Source of the DNA: JADGRA01 sp052143535
GTDB lineage: Bacteria > Myxococcota > Myxococcia > Myxococcales > Myxococcaceae
Length of the DNA: 64,000 nt
Reading direction: 5' to 3'
NCBI GenBank assembly: GCA_052143535.1
Contig: JBKQSS010000091.1
Span: forward strand, 62,001 to 126,000
In this document: positions 55,647 to 64,000 of the stretch, piece by piece
Layout of the letters: each line of letters begins with the position of its first letter
How positions within the stretch are numbered: position 1 is the stretch's first letter
Made by a program: the position numbers and the translations under genes
The notes under the pieces: generated by a model
Told to the model about the DNA's origin: nothing
Database searches by the model: none
The model's input: the letters and a program-made list of their open reading frames with translations, nothing else

Positions 55647-57650
55647 GTGAACTTGAAACCCTCTGCGGTGCTCACCACGGCGACCCTCGCGGTCGCCGTG
55701 GTGTTGTCGTCTTGTACGCAAGCCGCCCTGGAGAAGCCGGCGGCGGCGGCTACCACCTTGGACAACCAGTTGAGCCTGACGGGGCGGGTCTGTACCCAGC
55801 CTCCCAACCCGAATGGGTTCCCCGTCAAAGTGCTCTTCCTGGTCGACCAATCCGGGTCGATGTGCATCTCCGACCCTCCCGGCAGCCAAGGTGCGCCCGG
55901 GCTATGCGAGGAGCTGGTGACGTTGGGCATCGTCCCGGCCAACCTCACCACGCCGGCCCGAGTTCGCGCCATCGAGCAGCTCCTCACGCAGTTTCAAAAC
56001 GAGATTACCAACCAGGGCGCAAACATCAGCGTCTCGATTGTCCCCTTCGCCACCAACGTCCAGAACCCCTACCCCGCGGCTGGCACCACGCCGGGCTTCG
56101 TCAGTCCCTTTGGGCTCACCAACTACCTGAGCGCTCTTCAAGGCCAGCTGGGCAAGGGCACCGACGACCAAGGAGCCTTGAACTACGCCTACAACGTCAT
56201 CGCCACCGACATCGCAGCCACCGCCCAGAGCAATCCGGAACTCCTTCCCCGGACCCGGTACGTGGTGGTCTGGCTGACGGACGGGACGCCGTACCCGCGT
56301 TGCTCGGCCATCGACAACCTCCCCGAGTACGCCGACCCACAGCACCCCTACCTCATCTGGGCGGACTCCGTCCCCGACTACTGCAACGTGGCGGGCGCGG
56401 CCGGCAACGACGCCATCAACGGATTCGTGGTTGGCACGGACCGCAATCAGAACTACCAGATTTTCAGTTACGTCGACCAGATTATGAGCCTGCAGTCCGC
56501 CTACAACATCGGCGACATCCGGCTCCACACCATTCTGCTTTTCAACCAGGCGGCGGTCCAAGCCTGCGGCACCATTTGCGAGGACATCTACGGCGTCTAC
56601 CCCAACACGCCGGTGGCGCAGTACCCGGCGGCCGCCCACGAGGTTGCAGAGTGGCTATTGACCCAAGTCGCGCTGCGGGGAAATGGCGTCTACCAGGAGT
56701 TCCTGGACGGCAACATTCAGGACCTCGGGCTCGGAGCGCTGGACTACAGCTCGCTCGCGTCGCGCAACGTGCTGAAGAACATCATCGTCCAGGCACTGCG
56801 CAGCGAGCCCGCGGTGACTCTGCGAAAGGTGGACAGCGACGGGGACGGACTCACCGACGATGCTGACCAGGCCTACCTTTACCCAGGCTCAGAGCTCAGT
56901 CCTTATGCACCGGACAGCAACCAGGACGGCTTCAGCGACCGCTTCGAGGTCCTCCACCAGGCGGAGGGCTTCTCCCCAGGGAGTCCAATCAAGGACCTGC
57001 GGGGCTGCGACCCGACCCGGACGGCCACCCTCGGATGCGTGTATTTCACCGACACCGACGGAGACGGCCTCACCCAGTGGGAGGAGGCCTATCTCGGAAC
57101 GCGCCCCAACATTATCGACTCGGACTCGGACGGCCTTCCCGACGGCATGGAGGTGCGCTACGGCTTGGACCCTCTCAAGAGCAACGTCGGGGTAGATACG
57201 GACTCCGATGGCATCAGCGACGTCGACGAAATCCGCGGCGGCACCGACCCTTCCACACCTGACCGTGCCCTCTACGACTCGAGCGCCATGCAGTACAGCT
57301 TCGTGGCGACGGTCCAGTCGGACAACAGTGTCTGCTACGATTATACGGTGAGCAACATCCAGCTGGTGACGCCGCCCAACAACGTCAGTGCCGTGGAGGG
57401 CTTCAACCTCTTCAAGGTGTGGTTCGACGAGGCACCGGAGAGTGCCGTCGCGACCGATTACGGAGTCTGGAAAGTCGGCTGCGCCTGGGCGCAGTACGCC
57501 CCGGCGCTGGGTGGGCAGACTGGCGTGCGGGTCCCGGCAGGTCCCAGCCTCACCCTCAACGACGCCAATTTCTACCCTCCCACGTCGCTCATTTATCCCA
57601 ATCAATTCCTGGGCAGCCCCAACCTCTGCGTGGGCATCGCGCCGCAATGA
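55647..57650 (+). CDS. vWA-domain lipoprotein with calcium-binding repeats
   Basis: A 667-residue lipoprotein starting at GTG 55647 with AAGGACG upstream; lipobox VLSSC (Cys23). The vWA domain (about 45-370) has an intact metal-ion adhesion site in FLVDQSGSM (D67, S69, S71) and the later RTRYVVVWLTDGTPYP strand. DxDxDG repeats follow (DSDGDGLTDDADQ, DTDGDGLTQWEEAYLGTRP, DSDSDGLPDGMEVRYGLDP, DTDSDGISDVDEIRGGTDP). The C-terminal domain has the shared motif VCYDYTVSNIQLV. The stop overlaps the next start by four bases. A calcium-dependent binding or structural role on the cell surface is inferred; the partner is unknown. Confidence 0.9.
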   Translation: MNLKPSAVLTTATLAVAVVLSSCTQAALEKPAAAATTLDNQLSLTGRVCTQPPNPNGFPVKVLFLVDQSGSMCISDPPGSQGAPGLCEELVTLGIVPANLTTPARVRAIEQLLTQFQNEITNQGANISVSIVPFATNVQNPYPAAGTTPGFVSPFGLTNYLSALQGQLGKGTDDQGALNYAYNVIATDIAATAQSNPELLPRTRYVVVWLTDGTPYPRCSAIDNLPEYADPQHPYLIWADSVPDYCNVAGAAGNDAINGFVVGTDRNQNYQIFSYVDQIMSLQSAYNIGDIRLHTILLFNQAAVQACGTICEDIYGVYPNTPVAQYPAAAHEVAEWLLTQVALRGNGVYQEFLDGNIQDLGLGALDYSSLASRNVLKNIIVQALRSEPAVTLRKVDSDGDGLTDDADQAYLYPGSELSPYAPDSNQDGFSDRFEVLHQAEGFSPGSPIKDLRGCDPTRTATLGCVYFTDTDGDGLTQWEEAYLGTRPNIIDSDSDGLPDGMEVRYGLDPLKSNVGVDTDSDGISDVDEIRGGTDPSTPDRALYDSSAMQYSFVATVQSDNSVCYDYTVSNIQLVTPPNNVSAVEGFNLFKVWFDEAPESAVATDYGVWKVGCAWAQYAPALGGQTGVRVPAGPSLTLNDANFYPPTSLIYPNQFLGSPNLCVGIAPQ

Positions 57651-59458
57651 CCACCGGACGTCGTCGCCTCATCGCCGGGCTGGTCGCCACGTCTGTCGCC
57701 CTGACCGGAGCCTGTACCAGCAGCTATCTCTACGACCAGGAGGCGCTGACGGCGCTTCCCGTCGACCGCTCAGTGGCCATCGATGGACGGTTCTGCACCT
57801 ACGGCTCAAACGACGTCCTCGATCCGATCAAGATTCTCTTCGTTCTTGACGCCTCCCAGTCGATGTCCGTCACCGACCCGGATGGGACGCGGGCGCTGGC
57901 CACTGTGCAGCTGCTGAACTCGCTGCCGCAAGACCCGGAAATTTACTTCGCGGTGATGCTTTTCGCAGGAAGCACGACGGCCTTCTTGACCAAGAGCGGC
58001 CTGGCCGAGTTCGAGCAACTCATCACCTACAGTCAGGCCGACTACAACCTGTTGATTGATAAGATTCTCAACTACACCAGCCCGGACCCCAACCGAGACT
58101 CGACCGACTTCGTCAAAGCGCTGGCCGAGGTGTACACCGTCGTCAGCACCGACATCTCGGCGGCGCAAGTCGGCGTCGCCGACGGCGGCTTCGCCGGGAC
58201 GGCACCGGGCCGCTACTCCATCATCTTCCTCTCAGACGGCGCCCCCACCTTCAACCAGACGGCGCAGCTGCTGCCGCCTGGAACCTCGGTCAGCAGCATC
58301 CGCGAGCTGTCGATTCTCGTCGACAACGTGCAGCTCAACACGGTCCACGTCTTCGACCCAACCGTCCCGCCGAGCAGCCTCTGTGACTTGACCGGGGACG
58401 GTGGCTGTCCGCTGCTCATCATCAATCAGGACGCGGAGCTCCTGAAGCAGATGGCCGCCGTAGGAGGCGGCAGCTTCCGAGACTTTGAGAACCACGAGCC
58501 GGTGAACTTCCTCAACTTCGACCTCGGTGCCGTCCGACAGGGCTACGTGGTGAAGGACGTCATGGTCACCAACATCAACGCGCCGGTGGAAAGCCCCCCC
58601 GCCCCCGCCAATTGGGACGGCGGACCGACCGACGCAGCCGACTCGGACGGCGATGGGCTTACCGACGCTCAGGAAATTGCGCTCGGCACCGACCCCAACA
58701 ACCCGGACACCGACGGCGATGGCTTCAGCGACGGCGTGGAGGTGTATTTCGCGGCGCGAGGAGCGAGTTTTAACCCCCTGGTCGTGAACCCGGGCTGTCC
58801 GGCCTACCTTCATGGCGTCGACTCGGATTGCGACGGACTGACCGATTGTGACGAGCAAGTCATCGGTACCAACTCGCAGGTTCAGGATTCGGACAGCGAC
58901 GGCGTCCCGGACGGTGTGGAGTGGCAGATTGGGACCCAACCGGCCTCCGCTGACATGCAGGAGGATCCGGACAGCGACGGCCTCATCAATGACCAGGAAG
59001 TCCATCTGCACATGAATCCGCTTGTTGCGGATTCACAGCTGGTCACTTCGAATGGGTACCGCTACACCATTGAGACCGACGGGCCCGTCGATTTGCAGGG
59101 CCGCCAGTGCTACCACCTTCGTGTCGACAACATCTCACTGGCGCCGACCATCGCCTTTCGCCCCGACGGCGGGATGAATCTCCCCGACGGGGGTGTTGTG
59201 TTTCAGCCGGACGGCGGCTTTCTCTTCGCCGACGGAGGCACCGGGTATGGTCCCGGATGGAACACGCTGCTCTTGGTCGTCACTCAGGTACCGACCGACA
59301 ACCCCAACGCACGCCCCATCGTCACATCCTTTCGCACCAGTGAAGCGCGTTACCCGGTGGGCGGAATCAAGCTCCCGGTCGACGGAGTCATCACGGTGCA
59401 ACCGACGGACTTCCAAAACGGCTGCGTGCCCGCCTTTCCTCCGGACTCGGGCCTGTGA
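57647..59458 (+). CDS. vWA-domain lipoprotein with calcium-binding repeats (paralogue)
   Basis: A 603-residue paralogue of the preceding gene; start ATG 57647 within the previous stop. The lipobox is ALTGAC (Cys23). The vWA domain has the intact site FVLDASQSM (D68, S70, S72) and YSIIFLSDGAPTFN. Calcium-type repeats follow (DSDGDGLTDAQEIALGTDP, DTDGDGFSDGVEVYF, DSDCDGLTDCDEQVIGT, DSDSDGVPDGVEWQIGT, DSDGLINDQEVHLHMNP). The C-terminal domain has CYHLRVDNISLAP and a Gly/Asp/Pro-rich insert (DGGMNLPDGGVVFQPDGG). Its stop overlaps the next start (GTGA). Same likely location and function class as its neighbours. Confidence 0.9.
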   Translation: MTTGRRRLIAGLVATSVALTGACTSSYLYDQEALTALPVDRSVAIDGRFCTYGSNDVLDPIKILFVLDASQSMSVTDPDGTRALATVQLLNSLPQDPEIYFAVMLFAGSTTAFLTKSGLAEFEQLITYSQADYNLLIDKILNYTSPDPNRDSTDFVKALAEVYTVVSTDISAAQVGVADGGFAGTAPGRYSIIFLSDGAPTFNQTAQLLPPGTSVSSIRELSILVDNVQLNTVHVFDPTVPPSSLCDLTGDGGCPLLIINQDAELLKQMAAVGGGSFRDFENHEPVNFLNFDLGAVRQGYVVKDVMVTNINAPVESPPAPANWDGGPTDAADSDGDGLTDAQEIALGTDPNNPDTDGDGFSDGVEVYFAARGASFNPLVVNPGCPAYLHGVDSDCDGLTDCDEQVIGTNSQVQDSDSDGVPDGVEWQIGTQPASADMQEDPDSDGLINDQEVHLHMNPLVADSQLVTSNGYRYTIETDGPVDLQGRQCYHLRVDNISLAPTIAFRPDGGMNLPDGGVVFQPDGGFLFADGGTGYGPGWNTLLLVVTQVPTDNPNARPIVTSFRTSEARYPVGGIKLPVDGVITVQPTDFQNGCVPAFPPDSGL

Positions 59459-61887
59459 GCCAACCGGACGCGACTCCGGCTGCCATGAAGAAGGAAGGCC
59501 GCCCTGCGAAGGACTACCGGGCGCTGGTCTTCGGCTTGCTCTTGGCGCTGCTGGCAGGACTCAGCGGGTGTAAGGGGACGGTCGGCACGCTTGGCCTTTT
59601 CAGTACCCTTCCCCCCAACACCTGTACTTCCGCCGACGCGGCTCTCAACAACCCCAGCTGCCAGCTCACCCTCGGTGAGTGGAAGCAGGGCTACATCGGT
59701 CTGCCGCAGGAACAGGTTTGGTACGGCGCAAAGCTGGGGACTCTGGATGCGCGCAGCATCGGCCACGTCATCGCCGGCTATTTCCCGCCGGCCGACGCGG
59801 ACTCAGGCTACATCCCCCCTCCCTACGCCGACGGAAGCCCCTACCAAGACGGCGGAGTGCTCCCTCCGAATTGTCAGACCGACGGCTTCAACACCGCGGT
59901 GAACCTGACACTGGGCATCCTCCAGCAAGACGGAGAGACCAGTGTCACCACCGGGGCGGACATCCACGGCACAGCGTGCCCGGTGCCGATGGACTTCACC
60001 TTCCGTTACACCCAGTCGGACACCAGCCTGATTGTCGTTCTCGAGGACAACACCGGAGTGGGCACCGACACCAAGAACCAGTACAGCCTCTGGCTCGACA
60101 TGCTGGAGGACCCAGACGTCAACGAGCCGAATGACACACCACAGACCGCGACGCCCATTCCGCTCACCACCACCGGAGGCGTCGCGAGTGGCCAGAACGG
60201 CGGCTACCTGGCGACGCCTGGTGACATGGACTACTTCGTCGTCCAGTCCCCGGGCGCCAACAACGTGCTGTGGCTCGAGCTTTCTCAGGACCTGTCGTCG
60301 CCGTCGCCCCCACCCTACCCGTTCCGTCTCCAATACTTCGTTTACGGCCCCGATGGGCAGACCCAGGTCGCCACGGGAGACTCTCCGGCCGGGTCTCAGT
60401 ACTCGACCACTGCCGTCGTCGTCGGCACGGCCATTCTTTTGAATCAGGTGGGGCCCTATTACATCATGGTGCAGGGCTACCGCGACCAAAACACCGTTGG
60501 TGCCGTACCCGGCAGCCTGACCTACAAATACCTGCTTCAAGTCATAGAGGTCCCTCTGCAAGACCCGACGGAGGGAACGGCCCAACCGTACAACAACACC
60601 TTCGCCTCGGCCTACCCAGTGAACGGCGGGGCGGCCATCGCCCTCAACGGCAACGCCACAGTCACCGGCCGGACCAGTTACGTCGCGGACCTGGACTGGT
60701 ACGCGGTGACCCTAGCTGCCAACCCGGCTCTCGCGCTGTTGCACTACAAGCTCACCCCCAACCAAAGCGCAGGCCGCTTCCCGGCGCTCCCGACGCCTCC
60801 CAACCGCTCGCTCTTTGTCTACACAGAGATGCCGGATCAACCGAGCTGCCTCACTCCAGACGCCGGCCTCTGCCTCGACAGCGTCACACTGGTTGGCAAC
60901 TCGACGTCGGCCAACATCGCCAGCGGAGCGTGCTACGAGGTTCCGCCCAAATGTGTGGAGTCCTACCGAGAAGAGGCCTTGCCGACGGCACCACCCCCGC
61001 CTCTGCCCAACCTCAAGAACTTCGAGGCGGTGCTGCAGGTGCCCCCGCATGCCGCCCCGGTGACGTACTACTTCTTCCTCCAGCCCAATGGCGACCTTTA
61101 CGACAACGACGGGTACTGGGCGGACGACCGAGACTACACAATCCTGTTTGAGCATCTGGCGGAGCCGGACTCGCTCGAGGGAATTCCCAATCTCCCGCGG
61201 GCGACTACGCTGCTGGCAGCTCCGGGCGGCCCACTGGTGAGCGTGCCGGTCTATCTCAGCTTCGGAGTTGGCCAACTCAACCCCAACACCAACCCAGTAC
61301 CGAACGACGTCATCGTCGGGTTGGATGACTTCGATGGGCGAGGCAACGACGTCGACCCGTACCAGATTGCGCTTCCCTTCACGACCGAAGCCGCCTGGCA
61401 AATTTCCTGGAGCGTGCCGACGTCGGACGGCGTGAACCCGGACTACGACTTGGGCTTCACGCTTTCATTTTGTGACACCGACCCAGACGCGGGCACCGGG
61501 ACACCGCCCTGCTACGCGATGGTGTCCAGCCCGCAGTCCAACTCCAGCGACGAGCTTGGCCTGGCCTACTCGCCCACGCCGTACGACTCCTGGTGGAACC
61601 CGAACGCCAGCATCATCCCTGACCAAGTCGTTTACACGCAGACCATCTCGGGGGGAGTCGTCACCACCACCGTGACGCCTTACGGCTGCTTCTGCTTCGA
61701 GCCTCAATTCGTCAATGCCACGGCCACCAGCTACTTCTTGATGAACATCTTCCCGTTGAACCGGACGTCGTGGAACCTGGTGCCATACACGGTGACGACT
61801 TCCTACTCGGCGTACCCCTACTCCTTCACCAACACCGCAGGGGGAAGCACCACCTGTCCCGACCCGTGCGACTTCACCATCAACTGA
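59455..61887 (+). CDS. Large lipoprotein of unknown function
   Basis: An 810-residue protein. GTG 59455 overlaps the previous stop; ATG 59485 is an alternative that gives a cleaner signal (MKKEGRPAKDYRALVFG). Either start leads to the lipobox LAGLSGC (Cys39 from GTG). The mature chain is beta-rich, with two segments like bacterial pre-peptidase C-terminal domains (DVNEPNDTPQTATPIPL with GDMDYFVVQSPG; QPYNNTFASAYPVNGG with VADLDWYAVTL), which often bind or target surface partners. The C-terminal third has many cysteines (YGCFCFEPQF, TTCPDPCDF). It is the last gene of the overlapping cluster. No known family is recognised for the whole chain. Confidence 0.85.
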   Translation: MSQPDATPAAMKKEGRPAKDYRALVFGLLLALLAGLSGCKGTVGTLGLFSTLPPNTCTSADAALNNPSCQLTLGEWKQGYIGLPQEQVWYGAKLGTLDARSIGHVIAGYFPPADADSGYIPPPYADGSPYQDGGVLPPNCQTDGFNTAVNLTLGILQQDGETSVTTGADIHGTACPVPMDFTFRYTQSDTSLIVVLEDNTGVGTDTKNQYSLWLDMLEDPDVNEPNDTPQTATPIPLTTTGGVASGQNGGYLATPGDMDYFVVQSPGANNVLWLELSQDLSSPSPPPYPFRLQYFVYGPDGQTQVATGDSPAGSQYSTTAVVVGTAILLNQVGPYYIMVQGYRDQNTVGAVPGSLTYKYLLQVIEVPLQDPTEGTAQPYNNTFASAYPVNGGAAIALNGNATVTGRTSYVADLDWYAVTLAANPALALLHYKLTPNQSAGRFPALPTPPNRSLFVYTEMPDQPSCLTPDAGLCLDSVTLVGNSTSANIASGACYEVPPKCVESYREEALPTAPPPPLPNLKNFEAVLQVPPHAAPVTYYFFLQPNGDLYDNDGYWADDRDYTILFEHLAEPDSLEGIPNLPRATTLLAAPGGPLVSVPVYLSFGVGQLNPNTNPVPNDVIVGLDDFDGRGNDVDPYQIALPFTTEAAWQISWSVPTSDGVNPDYDLGFTLSFCDTDPDAGTGTPPCYAMVSSPQSNSSDELGLAYSPTPYDSWWNPNASIIPDQVVYTQTISGGVVTTTVTPYGCFCFEPQFVNATATSYFLMNIFPLNRTSWNLVPYTVTTSYSAYPYSFTNTAGGSTTCPDPCDFTIN

Positions 61888-61893
61888 CGAATG

Positions 61894-62379
61894 TCACGTC
61901 CCGCCGTCGAGCACCAGGCCGACACATTGCACGTAGCTCGTGATATCAGGAAGATTCGACGCGTTGCTCTTGATGTCGACAATCCCGTTGTAAGTCGCCT
62001 TGGCAGAGGGCGTACACGTCAAGCCGACAATCAAGGCCGCGTTGTACTCGACAGTGATGGGTGTCATGAGGACCGTCCCAGCGTCGGCAGTCGAGACGCT
62101 CAGGCCCGGAGTGAGCGTGATGGCCGAATCGCCTGTATAGGTGACGCTGCTCACGACCATTTGCTCGGAACCGATGTTCTGAACGTCGAAAGTCAGGAAG
62201 CCTTCTTCCCCGACGGGGACGTCACCGCCGCCGTTGACGTTGTAGAAGAGAGCCGGCGTCGCCTGGGTGCCGACAATCGAGGGTGCGGCAGTCGGCGAAG
62301 TGGGGACAGACGTGTTGTCACCGCAGCCACCAACGGCCACGACGAGCGCAGACAGCGAGGAGAAGGCGAAAACGCGCAT
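61894..62379 (-). CDS. Small lipoprotein with immunoglobulin-like beta domain (copy 1)
   Basis: A product of about 161 residues, starting at ATG 62379 (ATG 62385 also possible). The lipobox is VAVGGC. The mature domain has the pattern of choice-of-anchor or ASPM/SPD-2-like beta-sandwiches: GEEGFLTFDVQNIGSEQMVVSSVTYTGD and LTCTPSAKATYNGIVDIKSNA. It ends VQCVGLVLDGG. It is clearly similar to the gene at 62898-63323 (VTYTGD/VTYAGD, CTPSA/CTPPD, QCVG/SCVG). It is convergent with the large lipoprotein gene, and its start overlaps the start of the opposite gene at 62378. Confidence 0.72.
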   Translation of the reverse strand: MRVFAFSSLSALVVAVGGCGDNTSVPTSPTAAPSIVGTQATPALFYNVNGGGDVPVGEEGFLTFDVQNIGSEQMVVSSVTYTGDSAITLTPGLSVSTADAGTVLMTPITVEYNAALIVGLTCTPSAKATYNGIVDIKSNASNLPDITSYVQCVGLVLDGGT

Positions 62380-62896
62380 GTGCATAGCTGAAACGCTACC
62401 AGCCCCCTCGGGTGCTCGCCAGACACCGGCCTGGGTGGTCCTTCTGCCGCTGGTGTGGGTGCTCTTCGGCTGCGGCAGTCCGCAGGATGATTTCATCGGA
62501 GCCCGCGTGCTCGACCCCTGCAACTCGAGCTGGCCGGTGTGTGACGGCTACGCGAGCTGTCTGCTGGGGTCGGAGAGCTACACCGAGGGCAACCTTCCTG
62601 GCTCTGGAAACATCATCGTCCAGACGCTGACGCCCAGCCAGGTGACGCTGAGCTTCTACTTCACCAACCTTACCGCTGCTGGCGGCACCTTCTCCGTCGT
62701 CTTTTACGAGGCTGGATGTACCGGGAATGTCACCGTCGACGTCGACGGCCAGACAGTGGCTGAGGAGTCCCAGTCTCTGGGGGTCTTCGCCCGAAGCGCC
62801 CAGCTGAGTACCACTGGCTACCACTTGGTGACGTACCAAGCCACGACCAGCGCCTACTACCTGCTCAAGGTCGACGTCATCCCGCTCAACGATTAA
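62378..62896 (+). CDS. Small lipoprotein of unknown function
   Basis: A 172-residue product; ATG 62378 has GAGGAGAAGG about 11 bases upstream. The signal ends with LVWVLFGC. The mature domain is beta-rich with paired cysteines (CNSSWPVCDGYASC, EAGCTGNVTVDVDG) and FYFTNLTAAGGTFSVVFYEAG. Its start codon overlaps the start codon of the divergent lipoprotein gene by two bases, an unusual head-to-head arrangement; a slightly downstream start at GTG 62435 would avoid it but would lose the positively charged N-region. Family unknown. Confidence 0.62.
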   Translation: MCIAETLPAPSGARQTPAWVVLLPLVWVLFGCGSPQDDFIGARVLDPCNSSWPVCDGYASCLLGSESYTEGNLPGSGNIIVQTLTPSQVTLSFYFTNLTAAGGTFSVVFYEAGCTGNVTVDVDGQTVAEESQSLGVFARSAQLSTTGYHLVTYQATTSAYYLLKVDVIPLND

Positions 62897-62897
62897 A

Positions 62898-63323
62898 TTA
62901 ACCAGACGGCATCCCCACGCAGCTCAGGTACACCACGGCAACGGGGGAGTTGGCGGCGTTGCTGTCGATGGTCACCGCACCCGCGTAATTGCCGGCGTCC
63001 GGCGGCGTGCAGCTGAGGGGAACGACGAATTCCTGGTTGAAGGCAAGGGACGCGGGGAGGGGCTGGGTGTACGGCTGGAGCGCCATGGCTGGGTCGCCGG
63101 CGTAGGTCACTGCCTGCACAGTGAGGGTCTGTGTGCCCGCATTCAAAAGGCCGAAGCCGAACGAGCCGGTTGTTCCGACCAGGACTCCTTGCTCGTCGTT
63201 GAAAAGTACCGGCGACGTCGCACTGCTGGTGAACGGAAGTTGAAGTGTCGGCGCATCCGGTGGGGATGAAGCTCCGCAGCCAGCGAGGGCGAATAGCACG
63301 AAAATAAGAGCGCGGTCTGGCAC
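62898..63323 (-). CDS. Small lipoprotein with immunoglobulin-like beta domain (copy 2)
   Basis: A product of about 141 residues from GTG 63323, paralogous to the gene at 61894-62379. The lipobox is ALAGC. The mature part has TTGSFGFGLLNAGTQTLTVQAVTYAGD and PLSCTPPDAGNYAGAVTIDSNA, ending YLSCVGMPSG. No strong ribosome binding site is visible before the GTG, so the exact start is uncertain. The similarity to the other copy supports the reading frame. The GMC oxidoreductase gene lies 68 bp upstream on the same strand. Confidence 0.68.
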   Translation of the reverse strand: MPDRALIFVLFALAGCGASSPPDAPTLQLPFTSSATSPVLFNDEQGVLVGTTGSFGFGLLNAGTQTLTVQAVTYAGDPAMALQPYTQPLPASLAFNQEFVVPLSCTPPDAGNYAGAVTIDSNAANSPVAVVYLSCVGMPSG

Positions 63324-63391
63324 GGCCCAGGACGGTACCAGCCGACCGGTCGAGCCGCCACGGGGAAGGCCCGCTCGAAGCGTGCGTCGAC

Positions 63392-64000
63392 TCAGCCCTT
63401 GAGGGCGCCCGTGCCCTCGTGTTTCAGCCGGCGCGCCAGCCGGTCCGCCACGCGGTAGGCGTTGGCGACGATGGTGAGCGTCAGGGGGACGCCGCCGCTG
63501 CTGGGCATGAAGCTGCCGTCCACCACATAGAGGTTGGGGACCTCGTGCGCTCGGCAGTCCGGGTCGAGGACACTGGAGGCCGGGTCCCGGCCAAAGCGGC
63601 ATGTTCCGGCCTGCAGAATGGTGGTCTCGCCGTACTGGTTGAGGCGAGTCACCTCGTCCGGGTCCATGGCGCGGAGAATCTCCTCCCCTCGTTCCACCAG
63701 AAAGCGGACGACTTTGTAGTCCACCGGATGTCGCTCGGTGGTGATGGCTGCCACCGGGATGCCGTATTTGTCAGTGACGCTCGGGTCCACCGTCACCTCG
63801 GTGTTGGGCGTCGGCAAGTACTCGGCGTACGTCTCGAATTGCAACATCTTGCTGTCGCGGTAGGCGCGGAGCTTGTCTTTGAGCGCCTTGCCGAAGACGC
63901 CCTTCTCGCCAGTGCTGGCCAAGTCGCTCGCCGCGGCGATGGGGTTGGGGTGCTCCCAGAGGAAACCGAGCGTGCCTCCCTTGCGGAAGCCCTCCTTGTC
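63392..64000 (-). CDS. GMC-family oxidoreductase, C-terminal part
   Basis: The frame runs through the right edge of the window, so only the last 202 residues are visible. They contain the conserved C-terminal GMC signature: AGTCRFGRDPASSVLDPDCRAHEV and LYVVDGSFMPSSGGVPLTLTIVANAYRVADRL. The His of the usual G-T-x-x-M/H-G pattern is here replaced by Cys-Arg-Phe-Gly, a form seen in gluconate 2-dehydrogenase/cholesterol-oxidase-like branches. GMC enzymes use FAD to oxidise alcohols. The N-terminal FAD-binding domain lies outside. Confidence 0.86.
   Translation of the reverse strand, partial: DKEGFRKGGTLGFLWEHPNPIAAASDLASTGEKGVFGKALKDKLRAYRDSKMLQFETYAEYLPTPNTEVTVDPSVTDKYGIPVAAITTERHPVDYKVVRFLVERGEEILRAMDPDEVTRLNQYGETTILQAGTCRFGRDPASSVLDPDCRAHEVPNLYVVDGSFMPSSGGVPLTLTIVANAYRVADRLARRLKHEGTGALKG

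Overview
The window looks like chromosomal DNA of a GC-rich member of the Myxococcota (myxobacteria or close relatives). The signs are a sigma54 activator carrying an FHA domain in place of a receiver, a large hybrid sensor kinase, many lipoproteins, thrombospondin type 3 (TSP3) repeat proteins, and a C-terminal tail of the MYXO-CTERM type (Cys, hydrophobic helix, Arg cluster). Genes are packed tightly and often overlap by 1 to 4 bases. No gene-free stretch exceeds about 300 bases. I saw no tRNA, rRNA, CRISPR array, insertion sequence or phage gene.

Left part (1-26.6 kb), mostly core and regulatory genes: the end of a WD40-type repeat protein; a glmU-glmS pair for UDP-GlcNAc synthesis; a secreted gamma-glutamyltransferase; a TatD-type hydrolase; a beta-hydroxyacid dehydrogenase; a secreted dienelactone-hydrolase-like protein; a class IV-like histone deacetylase homologue; a 1116-residue hybrid histidine kinase followed by a GAF/PAS/GGDEF diguanylate cyclase; aconitase; a pair of WYL regulators; a class I/II aminotransferase; and the ribosome-associated GTPase HflX.

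Middle part (26.6-48.6 kb): a divergent cluster that looks like a metal-related envelope system (TonB-dependent receptor and His-rich membrane protein on one strand; HupE/UreJ-like membrane protein, two DUF4331-like exported proteins and a TPR lipoprotein on the other). Next comes a glycolate/lactate operon (permease, malate synthase A, glcD, glcE, glcF), two related lipoproteins, a fatty acid desaturase that resembles eukaryotic sphingolipid Delta4-desaturases, gpsA, an HK/OmpR-type two-component pair, an FHA protein and a methyltransferase.

Right part (48.7-64 kb): one long co-directional set. It holds an FHA-sigma54 activator, a di-haem cytochrome c with beta-propeller-like repeats, three related lipoproteins with vWA-like and calcium-binding TSP3/EF-hand-like repeats (one with a degenerate metal-ion site), a TSP3 surface protein with a MYXO-CTERM-like tail, and an 810-residue lipoprotein. 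Small lipoproteins and the end of a GMC oxidoreductase follow. The linked order and overlaps suggest an outer-membrane or cell-surface assembly of unknown function; this is the strongest candidate for an undescribed system here.

Two genes (hflX and the first vWA-like lipoprotein) appear to start with CTG: each has a good Shine-Dalgarno sequence at the right distance, and no ATG, GTG or TTG in that frame fits the protein family or the signal peptide as well.
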